Source: Kamptonema formosum PCC 10802 (lineage in GTDB: Bacteria > Cyanobacteriota > Cyanobacteriia > Cyanobacteriales > Oscillatoriaceae). Taken from it: a DNA stretch of 53,875 nt. Position numbers and translations under genes: made by a program. A model generated the notes under the pieces. It saw only the letters and a list, made by a program, of their open reading frames with translations, was not told the origin of the DNA and did no database searches. Where the stretch lies: positions 3,609,386-3,663,260 of the forward strand of contig NZ_KB235948.1 in NCBI RefSeq assembly GCF_000332335.1. Direction: 5' to 3'. Shown here one piece after another: positions 1 through 8,384 of this stretch (its first letter is position 1; each line of letters begins with the position of its first letter).

Positions 1-232
1 CCAACTACAAACTTTTGGGCTAAAGCCCAACTACAAACTTTTGGGCTAAAGCCCAACTACAAACTTTTGGGCTAAAGCCCAACTGCAAACTTTTGGGCTA
101 AAGCCCAACTACAAACTTTTGGGCTAAAGCCCAACTACAAACTTTTGGGCTAAAGCCCAACTGCATACTTTTGGGCTAAAGCCCAACTACAAACCTTTGG
201 GCTAAAGCCCAACTACAAACTTTTGGGCTAAA
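1..232. repeat. Tandem array of 26-bp hairpin repeats
   Basis: About nine head-to-tail copies of a 26-bp unit. Each unit contains the inverted repeat TTGGGCT-AA-AGCCCAA separated by a short linker (ACTACAAAC, with ACTGCAAAC variants). The same unit recurs in the opposite orientation at 40188-40415 and in degraded form at 53417-53530. There are no unique spacers, so this is not CRISPR. It abuts the 3' end of the next gene and could act as a transcription barrier; that role is inference. Confidence 0.9.
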
Positions 233-235
233 TGC

Positions 236-1900
236 CTACTCAAAGTCAAACTGCGGAACCAGGCGCAGCGTACCAATGCCCAACTCTTGGGCAGAAAGGG
301 AGCGCACCTCAAACAGGGCCATCATATCTTTGAGCTTGGGATTGCCCCGACTCGCGCCGGTGAGGCCCTTAGCGATCACCAAACCGCAAAAACCCTTGGT
401 TTTCTTGCAGCGCTGGTCCCACTTTTTGCGAGCGGCGACGTGATCTGGGTCATTCTCGACAAATTCCCCAAACAGGTGCAAGTCCCCGTTGTGGGTCTGC
501 AAAATGCCCAAGTCGTAGTGTTCCTCCTCAAAGGGATCTTCACCCGGATTGAAGCCAATCCCCTTCAGCCCGCCGGCATTTTTCAACTCCTCAATCATCT
601 CTTTTGCCTTGGGGCGCGAAGTTTGAATCAGCACAATCGGCAGCCCATCACCGGCAGCCATCACCTCCGCCGACTGATAGCACTCCACTTCCGTGCGCAG
701 AGATTTCACCGTTTCCCACGGCACCACACCCAAGCTGAGAAAAGCGTCCTTCGGCACCAAGTCATCCCGCAGCAGGGGCTGGTCATCCTCAAAGTCCTCC
801 TCATCTCCCTCAGCCGAGCTCACCATCTCAGACAGTTCCGACTCCACCTCCGGCAGCGTCGCCACCTTCACAGAGATCGTCGGTTGCTTCGTCTCGTCCA
901 CCTGAGGCAGGGGAATGCGAAAGCGACTGCTGACGCTGGGAAGCGTCTCGCCTGACAGTTTGCCGCGATGGGCTCGCCAGAAGCGGTGCAAGGCTTCGAG
1001 GGCCACCCAAACCGTGACAGCCTCTTCCTCATAGAGAAACGAGCGCAGCCCTTCGAGAGGGTGGAGATTGCCAAATGCCGGCTTAATCTCTGACAGCGGC
1101 AGGTCCGCTAAATCAAACTCTTCTTCATCCCCCACCTCTGCGGCTGCTTCATAGCTCAAAAACAGGCAGTCCTGACCGAGAAACGCCTCTTCGAGCTGGT
1201 GCATCGATTCATTGGCCAAAACCCGCTGCCGGAACCGCTTCAGGGAATCGAGCGAGCGATACATCAGAACGCCATAATCCACCCCCAGCATCCCCAAAAT
1301 GCAGACGTACAGGGTGCCGATATCCCACTGGTTGAGCTCTACCGAGAGAATTTGGTGGTCGCCCAGCAAGTCCCAAGGGGCATCGCGCCATATGTCTAGC
1401 GCCTTGCTCACCAGAGCTTGAGCGTACTCGGGGGGCAGCTGCGGGGGTTTGGTGGTGACCGCATCCTGGAATCCCCGGAAGATTTCGTCAATCAGGGGCA
1501 GATCCGGGACATACTCAATATTGATATCCAAATTCTGGAGGACGCCGCGCAGGTAAAACTGAAGCTCTCGATTTCGCACCACAATTTTTTGCGGTCGGGC
1601 CGGCATCGCGGGGCTGTGGGGATGCTCCATCGCCCGCAGCAAGGTGCGAACGATGGCTTCCTGGCCCGTTTCCGGTGTTACCATATCCATCGACCGCACA
1701 ATTCCTTGCGAACCATCCACCCAAAGAATGCACTCGCCTGGAGCGCCTGCCGGAGCGGAACCCGGCGTTGCCCATTCCGAGGTGGCGGCGTCCTCCGCCG
1801 ATAGGGCGCGGCGATCTCCCTCCCAGACGCTGGGAATTTGCGGTAATTTTTGCAGGCGGCGGCGGGTAGAGTGATTGAGAGCTGTCATATACTCAGTCAA
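236..1900 (-). CDS. Conserved cyanobacterial protein, probably DUF6930 type
   Basis: A 554-aa soluble protein with no signal peptide or membrane segment. It starts MTEYMTALNHS; an internal Met at position 5 is an alternative start. The N-terminal ~170 residues look like a globular alpha/beta domain, the middle is helical, and residues ~345-385 form an acidic linker rich in Glu and Asp. The C-terminal ~150 residues (from about DAFLSLGVVPWE) form a second alpha/beta domain ending LRLVPQFDFE. I recognise the overall type as a cyanobacteria-wide family annotated DUF6930, but no catalytic motif is visible and its function is unknown. It runs towards the hairpin array at 1-232, and its start lies 47 bp from the end of the decayed TnpB gene on the same strand. 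Confidence 0.8.
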   Translation of the reverse strand: MTEYMTALNHSTRRRLQKLPQIPSVWEGDRRALSAEDAATSEWATPGSAPAGAPGECILWVDGSQGIVRSMDMVTPETGQEAIVRTLLRAMEHPHSPAMPARPQKIVVRNRELQFYLRGVLQNLDINIEYVPDLPLIDEIFRGFQDAVTTKPPQLPPEYAQALVSKALDIWRDAPWDLLGDHQILSVELNQWDIGTLYVCILGMLGVDYGVLMYRSLDSLKRFRQRVLANESMHQLEEAFLGQDCLFLSYEAAAEVGDEEEFDLADLPLSEIKPAFGNLHPLEGLRSFLYEEEAVTVWVALEALHRFWRAHRGKLSGETLPSVSSRFRIPLPQVDETKQPTISVKVATLPEVESELSEMVSSAEGDEEDFEDDQPLLRDDLVPKDAFLSLGVVPWETVKSLRTEVECYQSAEVMAAGDGLPIVLIQTSRPKAKEMIEELKNAGGLKGIGFNPGEDPFEEEHYDLGILQTHNGDLHLFGEFVENDPDHVAARKKWDQRCKKTKGFCGLVIAKGLTGASRGNPKLKDMMALFEVRSLSAQELGIGTLRLVPQFDFE

Positions 1901-1946
1901 CTGGATGAGAATATTATCATAGTTCAGGTAAATATAAAGTCAAATC

Positions 1947-3189
1947 TCACTTTTGGCCAGATTTACCTGTTTGTAAGGTTTTACCCTTACTGGCGCAACT
2001 ACCAGAGCCTCTATCGGATGAGGGACTTTTCCCATTTCCGAATACTTTACTTCCCCGATTGTAAGCGGCATTTACACCGGCATTAATCAGCCCGCCCGCC
2101 CCACTCCTGAACAGTCCCCTTTGACTTCGCACCCCCAGGCCGTTCTCTTGCTTTTGGACAGGTTCCCTGTCGCAGCTCGAACACTTGCAGGTGCGCCCCC
2201 GCTCTGCCAGCAACACTTCAATCCCTTTTACGGCGCACTTGTCTTGCAGCTGACCAGCGAATTTGTGATGGGGGACGCTCACCAACTTGTGAGGGCTGGC
2301 GGTTCCGATGCCGATTTCATCTTTCCACTCCGGACTGTACCTAATCGCCAGCTGACTGACGCTATTTTTAACTCGCTCCTTAACGATAGCTGAGCTAGTT
2401 TGAGGGATGAGCCATGCCATCTTCCTATTCTGATTTTCCCACAACCAGAGCCGTTTTTTCGATATTTTTACTCCCTCGGGCAGCTTGGCCCTCAGTTCAG
2501 CATTGCGCTGATTTGCGTATTGGTTTACCGGCTTGAGGGCCCGCCCGTCAAAAATCTGAGGGCGCAAGCTAGCTAGGAAGTTTGCTAAAGTTGCCAAGTT
2601 GTTTAACCCGATATCTATCGCCGCACAATTTCCCCCTTGAGTTATTTTTGGATCTGCCCTGTTAGCGCCGACAAGTTTTCTGATATATAACCCCAGCTTG
2701 GTAACGATTATTATCTCCGATATCTTGCTGACTTTTGCTGGCAGGTAGATATCAGTTAGAGACGGGCGTTCCCTCCCTTTTTTAAAGGCAATTTGACTGA
2801 CAGCCTGGTTATTGTCTCCCACTGCATCCCTCCCGTCGCTTGTGTTTTCCCCTCGGTTCTCTGTCTCCCATAATTTTAGGGGAGCCGGCGAATTCTTCAG
2901 CGGGGTCTTTATAAACTTTCATCGCCGCCCGGTAAGACGGCCAAGCCTGCCCAACTAATTTCAAAGTCCCCTGAGATCCCCCAGCGGGCAAAGCTTTGCA
3001 ATCAGGGCCTTCTTTCAGACTACTATACACCAGCGTGGCGTCCGTCGCTCTCCCCGCAAAAAAATCTTGCCGGTAAATGTAATTAGCGGCGCTGTAAAGA
3101 TTTTTTGATAGAAAGCACAGGCAGTCGCATTCTGACCACAATTTGTGGCTTCTACTGATTCTGTGTCGCTCTACAAGCTGCATGGCCAC
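1947..3189 (-). pseudogene. tnpB: Decayed TnpB (IS200/IS605-type OrfB), frameshifted
   Basis: Two overlapping reading frames on the minus strand together resemble a TnpB RNA-guided nuclease. Positions 3189-2809 encode the N-terminal part (MAMQLVERHRI, then a helical region) and 2822-1947 the RuvC part. The first RuvC Asp is kept (AIDIGLNN) and the Glu segment is recognisable (LLAERGRTCKCSSC, with remnants of the zinc-finger cysteines). The third acidic site, normally the Asp of NADVN, reads NAGVN. The frames meet near 2810-2822, so a frameshift separates the halves. No tnpA is nearby. With a lost catalytic Asp and a broken frame this copy should be dead. Conservation outside the motifs is poor, consistent with long decay. 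Confidence 0.8.
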
Positions 3190-3607
3190 AGGGCAATAGG
3201 GTATATATACATTTGTATTCTAGCTGGTGCGCTGGAAATGGAGCGGGGAACCCTGCCTGCCACTGATTATACCTCTTTATATTTAAAATTTAATTAAATC
3301 ACTTTTGGCAACAAAATGGTGAGTGTGCTTTCGCCGCAGGGCTCCTGGAACTGGACTGGGACTGTAGAGGGCCGTCTTTGGACGCACCGGCTGCCGGCGA
3401 GGCGAGGGTGGCAGAACAGGCCCAGCTTTGGGTTGAGGGCGGGCGGGCGAGGGCGCAGCCTCCGACCCCCCCCTGACAGGACAGATAGTTTTTTGCCGGT
3501 CGCGGATCGAGAGCCCATCATCTCGACGATCTCGATAAAATAAAAAGGACAAGCCCACGCAGTATGCTTTGATGGCACAAGGAGGCGAAATTTAATCGCC
3601 GATTTTC
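3190..3607. other. Intergenic stretch with no recognised gene
   Basis: About 420 bp between the TnpB remnant and the first structured RNA. Short reading frames exist on both strands around 3283-3614, but their products are low-complexity Arg/Pro-rich peptides with no recognisable family and no convincing ribosome binding site. The stretch next to TnpB may include the element's left end. Confidence 0.5.
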
Positions 3608-3635
3608 TGGACAAAGCTTAATAATGTGATATAAT
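3608..3635 (+). promoter_or_regulatory. Sigma70-type promoter of RNA copy 1
   Basis: TGGACA (3608-3613), a 16-bp spacer, then TATAAT (3630-3635). The 10-mer GTGATATAAT that includes the -10 box is repeated exactly in front of RNA copy 3 on the other strand (44737-44746), so promoter and RNA body are duplicated together. Confidence 0.65.
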
Positions 3636-3641
3636 GCCGAC

Positions 3642-3850
3642 AGAGAATCGAGGACAGCCTTATTCCTAGATAGGTTAAGTTTTCCACTGTCCCAGTTGCG
3701 GCTTTACGCGCTTCGCGGGACTGGAATAGCGATGCACGGGATTTTCCTGAAAACTCTGTGGGATAACGCCTGTATCACTTGTAAAGGTGATAGTGCCATC
3801 GTTGCATTGTCCGGAGATTCCCGGACAAATGTCGCGTAAATGTATCAGTC
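3642..3850 (+). ncRNA. Structured RNA family, copy 1
   Basis: This copy aligns with copy 3 (44516-44730, minus) from the promoter onward, and its 3' two-thirds (3715-3850) with copy 2 (5784-5919). Visible helices are GGACAG 3652-3657 with CTGTCC 3687-3692, a CGGGA/TCCTG hairpin near 3737, TATCAC 3773-3778 with GTGATA 3787-3792, TGCA 3733-3736 with TGCA 3803-3806, and GTCCGG 3809-3814 with CCGGAC 3821-3826. The strongly conserved single-stranded block GGGATAACGCCT lies at 3760-3771 and the end is ATGTATCAGT. There is no terminator; the Fe-S carrier gene starts about 10 bp beyond, so the RNA may form its 5' leader. A HEARO/IscB-type omega-RNA is my leading identification, held loosely. Confidence 0.65.
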
Positions 3851-3860
3851 ACGCCAACCC

Positions 3861-4217
3861 ATGACACAAGCAACTCAGTCTCAAACACGGGGTATCCAGC
3901 TCACTGAAGCCGCCCAGCGGCAGATTTTCTCACTGCGGCAGAGCCAAGGAGAGGATCTCTGCCTGCGGGTGGGAGTGCGCCAAGGTGGCTGCTCCGGGAT
4001 GTCCTACATGATGGATTTTGAGAGCCTCAGCAATGTCAGGCCCGATGATGAGGTCTTCGACTACGATGGCTTCAAGGTTGTCTGCGATCGCCGCAGCATT
4101 CTTTACCTGTACGGTCTGGTTCTCGACTACAGCAATGCCATGATAGGCGGCGGCTTCCAGTTCACCAACCCCAACGCCTCTCAAACTTGTGGCTGCGGCA
4201 AGTCGTTTTCTGCCTGA
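3861..4217 (+). CDS. iscA: A-type iron-sulfur cluster carrier (IscA/SufA/HesB family)
   Basis: A 118-aa protein of the usual length for A-type Fe-S carriers, which receive clusters from the SUF/ISC scaffold and pass them to apoproteins in the cytosol. The three conserved cysteines are present: one in GGCSGMSY near residue 47 and two in the C-terminal CGCGKSF. I chose ATG 3861 ([10 protein letters not shown]) over the in-frame ATG at 3840 because the latter lies inside the conserved 3' end of structured RNA copy 1 and would add seven residues unlike the family. No strong Shine-Dalgarno sequence precedes either start. Transcription probably comes from the promoter at 3608-3635, which would put the structured RNA in the leader. 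IscA versus SufA cannot be decided from sequence alone. Confidence 0.93.
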   Translation: MTQATQSQTRGIQLTEAAQRQIFSLRQSQGEDLCLRVGVRQGGCSGMSYMMDFESLSNVRPDDEVFDYDGFKVVCDRRSILYLYGLVLDYSNAMIGGGFQFTNPNASQTCGCGKSFSA

Positions 4218-4603
4218 TCTGACCCCCGGCAGCCGGGCGTGAGTCTTTTTCCCCCCTCGGGGAACTTCCACAGCCCGATCTTAACGTGTGACTTCAACCG
4301 GACTTACCGCTATTTATTGGTTTCGCCGCAGGCAGGCCCCGCCTGCCTTTTAATTTTTTGCCAATTTACCACACAGGCCATTTTACGGTTTCCGGTTAAT
4401 TACTCTCAAAATTTCCCGCCAGCGTCAGAGGCGATCGTCCCTGGGGCGTCCGACTGGGGAGGGATTTTGGACGGGAAAACAACTGTGGCGCAGACCGCCT
4501 TTGCGCCGGTCGGGCAATCCCAGAAACCGGGTTTCTGGCAGGTACTTCATCCAACTGAAAACCGCTATAATCCTAGCCGACCTTTTCAGCGTCTACCCAC
4601 CCT
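4218..4603. other. Intergenic region with a palindromic-repeat remnant
   Basis: No supported gene. Positions 4520-4575 carry a fragment of the AGAAACCCGGTTTCT repeat family followed by a CCAACTGAAAACCGCTATA tail. This matches the right-hand end of the family-B MITEs at 9935-10030 and 28777-28872, so it is a degraded MITE. The reading frame spanning 4239-4607 encodes a low-complexity peptide and is judged spurious. Confidence 0.6.
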
Positions 4604-5026
4604 ATGACTCAAACACCTGAAGACCTTTTCTCCACAGGCATTGAACGCTACAAAGCCGGTGAGGGGCCTTCCACCCTGATTCCGGTTTTCAAAGAAATCT
4701 GCGAGCGAGCCCCAAAAAATAGCAGCGCTTGGACTTGTTTAGCTTGGCTGTACCTGCTGGACAGCAAGCCCGCGCCGGCCTGCAAAGCGGCCCAGAAAGC
4801 CGTCAAGTGGAATGGCCAAGATCCTCAAGCGCGAGTCAACCTCGCCGTGGCCATGATCGACAGTGGCCAAAAGGGAGTGCGCCAGCACATTGAAATCGCC
4901 CAGCAGATCCTCCTAGTCTCCCCCGAATTGCGGGAAGAAGTCTTAGAAAATATTAAAGACGGATTAACCAGAAAACCCGACTGGCAGAGCTTGCAGCGGG
5001 TGCAAGCCTGGCTCTTGGAAGCGTAA
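4604..5026 (+). CDS. Small tetratricopeptide-repeat protein
   Basis: A 140-aa all-helical protein starting MTQTPEDLFSTGIERYKAGE. At least two TPR-like helix pairs are visible: residues ~35-65 (SSAWTCLAWLYLLDSKPAPA) and the following ~69-100 block (QDPQARVNLAVAMIDSGQ). The protein then continues helical to its end at AWLLEA. There is no signal peptide or membrane segment. TPR proteins act as protein-protein adaptors; the partner is not evident here. It is probably transcribed alone, downstream of the degraded MITE. This is a conserved cyanobacterial type, but I cannot attach a specific function. Confidence 0.85.
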   Translation: MTQTPEDLFSTGIERYKAGEGPSTLIPVFKEICERAPKNSSAWTCLAWLYLLDSKPAPACKAAQKAVKWNGQDPQARVNLAVAMIDSGQKGVRQHIEIAQQILLVSPELREEVLENIKDGLTRKPDWQSLQRVQAWLLEA

Positions 5027-5075
5027 GTGTTTATAACTACCCAGTTTCCGCCGGCCCCTGAAGGCTAACGGTGCA

Positions 5076-5109
5076 GTTGTATAAAATTCTTTACAAAATT
5101 TTATACAAC
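5076..5109. promoter_or_regulatory. 13-bp perfect AT-rich inverted repeat
   Basis: GTTGTATAAAATT and its exact complement AATTTTATACAAC are separated by 8 bp, 110 bp upstream of the 64-aa gene and 50 bp after the TPR gene. There is no following T-run, so it is a poor intrinsic terminator for the TPR gene. An operator, or a binding site for a dimeric regulator of the next gene, is possible. Confidence 0.5.
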
Positions 5110-5218
5110 TTTATGATAAAAAGCTAACATCTAATGATAAGATTTTGTGAACACAAGCATTAGCGATTCCTCGATCTTGTCATTCGAGGCACTAGGAAAC
5201 TACAGGAGTTAGGAGAGT

Positions 5219-5413
5219 ATGTCTGCAAACAACGTTGGGATCAAGCCCGAAACCCGCAATCACAAAGGGTTCTTCATACAGGAGGGTTCCTACAAGCTAA
5301 TGAAGATCGATGAGTCCGGCTGGGCCCTGATCTGTGTCGATGATGCGGTCTGCCACTATGTAGACCCGGATAACCTGCAAATGCCCAGCGAACCAGGCAA
5401 GGATCTCGATTGA
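5219..5413 (+). CDS. Conserved small protein, 64 aa
   Basis: Encodes a 64-residue soluble protein (MSANNVGIKPETRNHKGFF...). A strong Shine-Dalgarno (AGGAGTTAGGAGAG) lies just upstream, which supports expression and the start. It contains a compact beta-rich core (GFFIQEGSYKLMKIDESGW, then ALICVDDAVCHYVD) and an acidic tail. There are two cysteines but no metal-binding pattern. An intrinsic terminator follows at 5451, so it forms its own transcription unit, with an AT-rich inverted repeat and AT-rich promoter region in front. I do not recognise a function; an SH3-like or beta-barrel fold is only a guess. Confidence 0.85.
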   Translation: MSANNVGIKPETRNHKGFFIQEGSYKLMKIDESGWALICVDDAVCHYVDPDNLQMPSEPGKDLD

Positions 5414-5450
5414 GCCAAAAGTTATAAATGTTAAATACCTTTGCATGAAT

Positions 5451-5485
5451 GGCTGTGCCTGCCTTAGGCGCAGCCTAATTTTTTT
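5451..5485 (+). terminator. Intrinsic terminator of the 64-aa gene
   Basis: GGCTGTGCC (5451-5459) pairs with GGCGCAGCC (5467-5475) through nine pairs including one G-T. A short AA step and a run of eight T follow. Confidence 0.8.
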
Positions 5486-5550
5486 TCAGGAGAAGGGAAT
5501 AGGTATTTTTACATCCCGGCACGGGGAGAGCAGGATTTAATCCTGGATTC

Positions 5551-5580
5551 TTGACGCAAAGCAGTAGGACACGGTATAAT
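5551..5580 (+). promoter_or_regulatory. Strong sigma70-type promoter of RNA copy 2
   Basis: TTGACG (5551-5556), an 18-bp spacer and TATAAT (5575-5580). No plausible protein gene follows for 400 bp. The next signals are the structured RNA core and a strong terminator, so this promoter most likely drives a non-coding RNA. Confidence 0.75.
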
Positions 5581-5586
5581 GAGATA

Positions 5587-5978
5587 GGTCAGTCGCGAAA
5601 AAATAGCGTTAGCGAACCGTGCCGACCGCTCGACTTGAAAATAGTGTTTGATTTCCGATCCGCCTTTGAGACTTCCGACACGGTTGCCAAGCGAAACAGG
5701 AAATTGAGCTTAAAGCAGCTGTCATCGGGGCTGAGCGTGAAAGCGCTCTGGGTTTAAGCAGGTGCCAAAACACCGACCTGAAACATTCCCGAAATAGTGC
5801 TTTCGGGAGCTTCCCGAAAGCGAGTGCGGGATAACGCCTCTGCCGCCTTTATGGGCGATAGTGCCCTCCGTCACATTGTCCGGGAATGCCCGGAATAATG
5901 TCGCGTAAATGTATCAGTCTCCATTTCTGGGAGCAAGTTCAAAAGAGGTGGCTGCACTCGGGTGCAGCCACTTTTTTT
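5587..5978 (+). ncRNA. ~390-nt non-coding RNA ending in structured RNA family copy 2
   Basis: The transcript is bounded by a near-consensus promoter and a 10-bp terminator hairpin. The first ~195 nt (5587-5783) are unlike copies 1 and 3. From 5784 to 5919 it matches the family core. TTTCGGGA/TTCCCGAAA forms a near-perfect hairpin where copies 1 and 3 have CGGGA/TCCTG-type pairs. GGGATAACGCCT is identical. The next hairpin is CGCC/GGCG instead of TATCAC/GTGATA, the long-range pair is GTG 5797-5799 with CAC 5872-5874, and the last hairpin is TCCGGG 5879-5884 with CCCGGA 5889-5894. The length resembles tmRNA or RNase P RNA, but their hallmark sequences are absent. A 68-codon reading frame inside it (5551-5757) has no ribosome binding site and is not called. 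Confidence 0.65.
5948..5978 (+). terminator. Intrinsic terminator of RNA copy 2
   Basis: Ten perfect pairs (GTGGCTGCAC with GTGCAGCCAC), a four-base loop TCGG and seven T. It lies between the RNA and the convergent epimerase gene. Confidence 0.9.
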
Positions 5979-5986
5979 GAAGCTTC

Positions 5987-6913
5987 CTAACCAGACGTTA
6001 AAATTTGTTGCAAAGCTTGCTTAACAGTTGAATATTTATACTCAAAACCAGACGCTAAAGTCCGTTTGGGCAAGACTTGCTGGCCCGCCAGCACCACTTG
6101 GGCGGCATCTCCCAAAAGCGCTTCCAAGGCAAAACCGGGCACCGGCAGCCAAGAGGGCCGGTTGATCACTTCCCCCAAAACCTGGCAGAACTCAGCCATG
6201 CGGACCGGGTTGGGAGCCGTAGCATTGTAAACCCCCTGCATCTCAGGTTGGGCCAGAGCGCGCAAAATCAGGTTCACCAGGTCATCCCGGTGAATCCAGG
6301 AGAACCACTGGCGACCACTTCCCAACGGTCCGCCGGCAAACAGCTTAAACGGAAGCAGCATTTTCCCCAAAGCCCCACCCATCCCCAGAACAATGCCGGT
6401 GCGCACAATCACCAGTCGGGTGCCGGTCTGCTTTACTTTTTCCGCCTCCGCCTCCCAAACTTGACAGACTTGAGCCAGAAAATCCTTACCGGCAGGACTC
6501 ATCTCATCAAAAGTCGCGGTTTCGCTCGTCCCGTAGTACCCAATCGCCGAAGCACTCACCAGCACAGACGGCTTCGGATTCGCCCCAGCCATCGCCGCCA
6601 CAATATTTTCAGTGCCCAGCTTGCGGCTGTCCAGAATTTCTTGCTTGCGTGCCGGTGTCCAGCGCTCCTCCGCTATCGGGGCACCGGCAAGATTCACCAT
6701 CCCATCGCACCCCGCAAGCGACTGCTGCCAAGACCCCGACCCTGCCGGCGTCAAGGCCACAACGTCCAGATTCGGGAACGCCTGCGCCGGAAACACTCGC
6801 CGCGCCCGCTCTGGATTTCGGGTCAGGACCACGATTTGATCACCCTGCTCGCGCAACCGCTCCACCAAGCGACTGCCGACAAATCCTGTTGCGCCAGTGA
6901 TGGCTACCTTCAT
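5987..6913 (-). CDS. TIGR01777-type NAD(P)-dependent epimerase
   Basis: A 308-aa extended short-chain dehydrogenase of the TIGR01777/SulA-like group, common in cyanobacteria and chloroplasts. The N-terminus MKVAITGATGFVGSRL holds the Rossmann dinucleotide motif GATGFVG. The catalytic Tyr is probably in the IGYYG segment (near residue 123), followed by a DUF1731-like C-terminal tail (LPKRTLASGFEYKY...). I prefer the Met at 6913 because the glycine motif then starts at residue 7; a longer form from 6928 adds only MGNGV. The substrate is unknown; plant homologues have been tied to chloroplast division or thylakoid function, which is only a hint. It is transcribed convergently with RNA copy 2. 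Confidence 0.93.
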   Translation of the reverse strand: MKVAITGATGFVGSRLVERLREQGDQIVVLTRNPERARRVFPAQAFPNLDVVALTPAGSGSWQQSLAGCDGMVNLAGAPIAEERWTPARKQEILDSRKLGTENIVAAMAGANPKPSVLVSASAIGYYGTSETATFDEMSPAGKDFLAQVCQVWEAEAEKVKQTGTRLVIVRTGIVLGMGGALGKMLLPFKLFAGGPLGSGRQWFSWIHRDDLVNLILRALAQPEMQGVYNATAPNPVRMAEFCQVLGEVINRPSWLPVPGFALEALLGDAAQVVLAGQQVLPKRTLASGFEYKYSTVKQALQQILTSG

Positions 6914-7301
6914 AACGCCATTCCCCAACTTCGCTTAACACTTCTTAACCATCCTAAGCTGTTTCTGCCTTTTTGACAGCCGGCCCCAGAAACCCGGTTT
7001 CTTAAAGAAACCGGGGTTCTCAACAGGCAGCACCTGAAAAAAATATTAAGCCCCTATTCCCCTGTTGCCGTTACCCATTCAATTGCGTCAAGCTGGAAAA
7101 AGCAGGCAGCGCCTGCAGCCGGAAAAAATCGCAGACTCTTCCTTCCCGAACTGCAGCCCAGAAATGCCGGCGCTGAAGTGGAGCCAAAAGCTTCCTAACT
7201 AAAAAAGCGAGCCAGCAGCCAACTTAATCAGCGCCCGAATCCGCCGCAGCTCCAGAAAAAAACCCAAGCAGCCTGCTACTAAAATAGTGAGGGAAATTGC
7301 C
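6914..7301. other. Intergenic region with one palindromic repeat
   Basis: At 6987-7020 lies AGAAACCCGGTTTCTT, AA, then its near complement, a family-B hairpin core without MITE ends. The remainder is the divergent promoter region between the epimerase and the aldolase. No gene or clear -35/-10 pair was found. Confidence 0.6.
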
Positions 7302-8384
7302 ATGACAACTGCTCTACACCGGCCCACAACTATCGAGTCAATTCTGGGTGCCGAAGCCGAAGACCTTCTCACTTACAGAGCCAAAGTTTCCAAAGAGCTG
7401 CTGCACCTGCCCGGACCCGATTTTCTTCACCGGGTTTGGGCTGGCAGCGACCGCTCCCCCCAAGTGCTGCGCAGCCTCCAGCAGCTTTACTCCACAGGGC
7501 GTCTGGCTGGCACCGGCTATCTTTCCATCCTGCCGGTAGACCAGGGGATTGAACACTCTGCCGGCGCTTCCTTCGCCCCCAACCCCATCTATTTCGATCC
7601 CGAAAACATCATTAAACTAGCAATCGAAGGCGGCTGCAATGCCGTAGCCACCACCTTAGGCGTCCTGGGCAGCGTTTCCCGCAAATACGCGCACAAAATC
7701 CCCTTTATCGCCAAAATCAATCACAACGAACTGCTCACCCACCCCAACAGTTATGACCAGGTAATGTTCGCCACCGTCGAACAAGCGTGGAATTTGGGAG
7801 CCGTTGCGGTGGGCGCGACAATTTACTTTGGCTCGCCAGAATCTGCACGCCAGATTCAAGAAGTAAGCCAAGCTTTCGCGCAGGCGCACAAGCTGGGCAT
7901 GGCGACCATCCTCTGGTGCTACCTGCGCAACAGCGCTTTCAAACAGGACAGAGACTATCACGTTGCGGCGGATCTCACCGGCCAAGCCAACCACCTGGGC
8001 GTCACCATTGAGGCCGACATTATAAAGCAAAAACTGCCAGAATGCAACAATGGTTACGGAGCAGTTTCCCAAGCTGCCGGCAAGAAATACGGCATGACCC
8101 ACGACCGGGTTTACTCGGACTTGACCTCAGACCATCCCATTGACTTAACCCGCTATCAAGTGCTCAATTGCTATTGCGGGCGTGCCGGTTTAATTAACTC
8201 CGGCGGCGCTGCAGGCATTAACGACTTTGCCGAAGCGGTGCGCACGGCAGTTATCAACAAGCGTGCCGGTGGCACCGGCTTGATTTCAGGGCGCAAGACC
8301 TTCCAGCGTCCCTTTGAAGAAGGCGTCAAACTCTTCCACGCTATCCAGGATGTTTACCTTTCGCCAGAGGTGACCGTCGCCTGA
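7302..8384 (+). CDS. fbaB: Class I fructose-bisphosphate aldolase
   Basis: A 360-aa DhnA/FbaB-type class I aldolase that cleaves fructose-1,6-bisphosphate to dihydroxyacetone phosphate and glyceraldehyde-3-phosphate through a Schiff base. Recognisable blocks are [17 protein letters not shown] (~75-95), [10 protein letters not shown] (~138), the barrel strand around [31 protein letters not shown] and the phosphate-binding loop [10 protein letters not shown]. The start at ATG 7302 ([10 protein letters not shown]) has GAGGG 11 bp upstream; the in-frame GTG at 7287 adds only five residues. The gene stands alone, followed by 350 bp of non-coding DNA. In the cyanobacterial cell it would serve glycolysis, gluconeogenesis and the Calvin cycle alongside the class II enzyme. 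Confidence 0.93.
   Translation: MTTALHRPTTIESILGAEAEDLLTYRAKVSKELLHLPGPDFLHRVWAGSDRSPQVLRSLQQLYSTGRLAGTGYLSILPVDQGIEHSAGASFAPNPIYFDPENIIKLAIEGGCNAVATTLGVLGSVSRKYAHKIPFIAKINHNELLTHPNSYDQVMFATVEQAWNLGAVAVGATIYFGSPESARQIQEVSQAFAQAHKLGMATILWCYLRNSAFKQDRDYHVAADLTGQANHLGVTIEADIIKQKLPECNNGYGAVSQAAGKKYGMTHDRVYSDLTSDHPIDLTRYQVLNCYCGRAGLINSGGAAGINDFAEAVRTAVINKRAGGTGLISGRKTFQRPFEEGVKLFHAIQDVYLSPEVTVA

Noticed and set aside
1-232. CRISPR-like regular array
   Set aside because: Units are contiguous 26-mers with no unique spacers, and each unit is itself a full palindrome; no cas gene is nearby.
287-955. 222-codon plus-strand frame opposite the first gene
   Set aside because: It overlaps a clearly protein-like minus-strand gene; composition is His/Leu/Arg-skewed and there is no ribosome binding site.
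5551-5757. 68-codon frame at the start of RNA copy 2
   Set aside because: Its start codon coincides with the -35 box, and there is no ribosome binding site.
5587-5978. tmRNA, RNase P RNA or 6S RNA as identity of RNA copy 2
   Set aside because: Length would fit, but the hallmark conserved sequences of tmRNA and RNase P RNA are absent, and the core recurs twice more in the window, unlike these single-copy genes.
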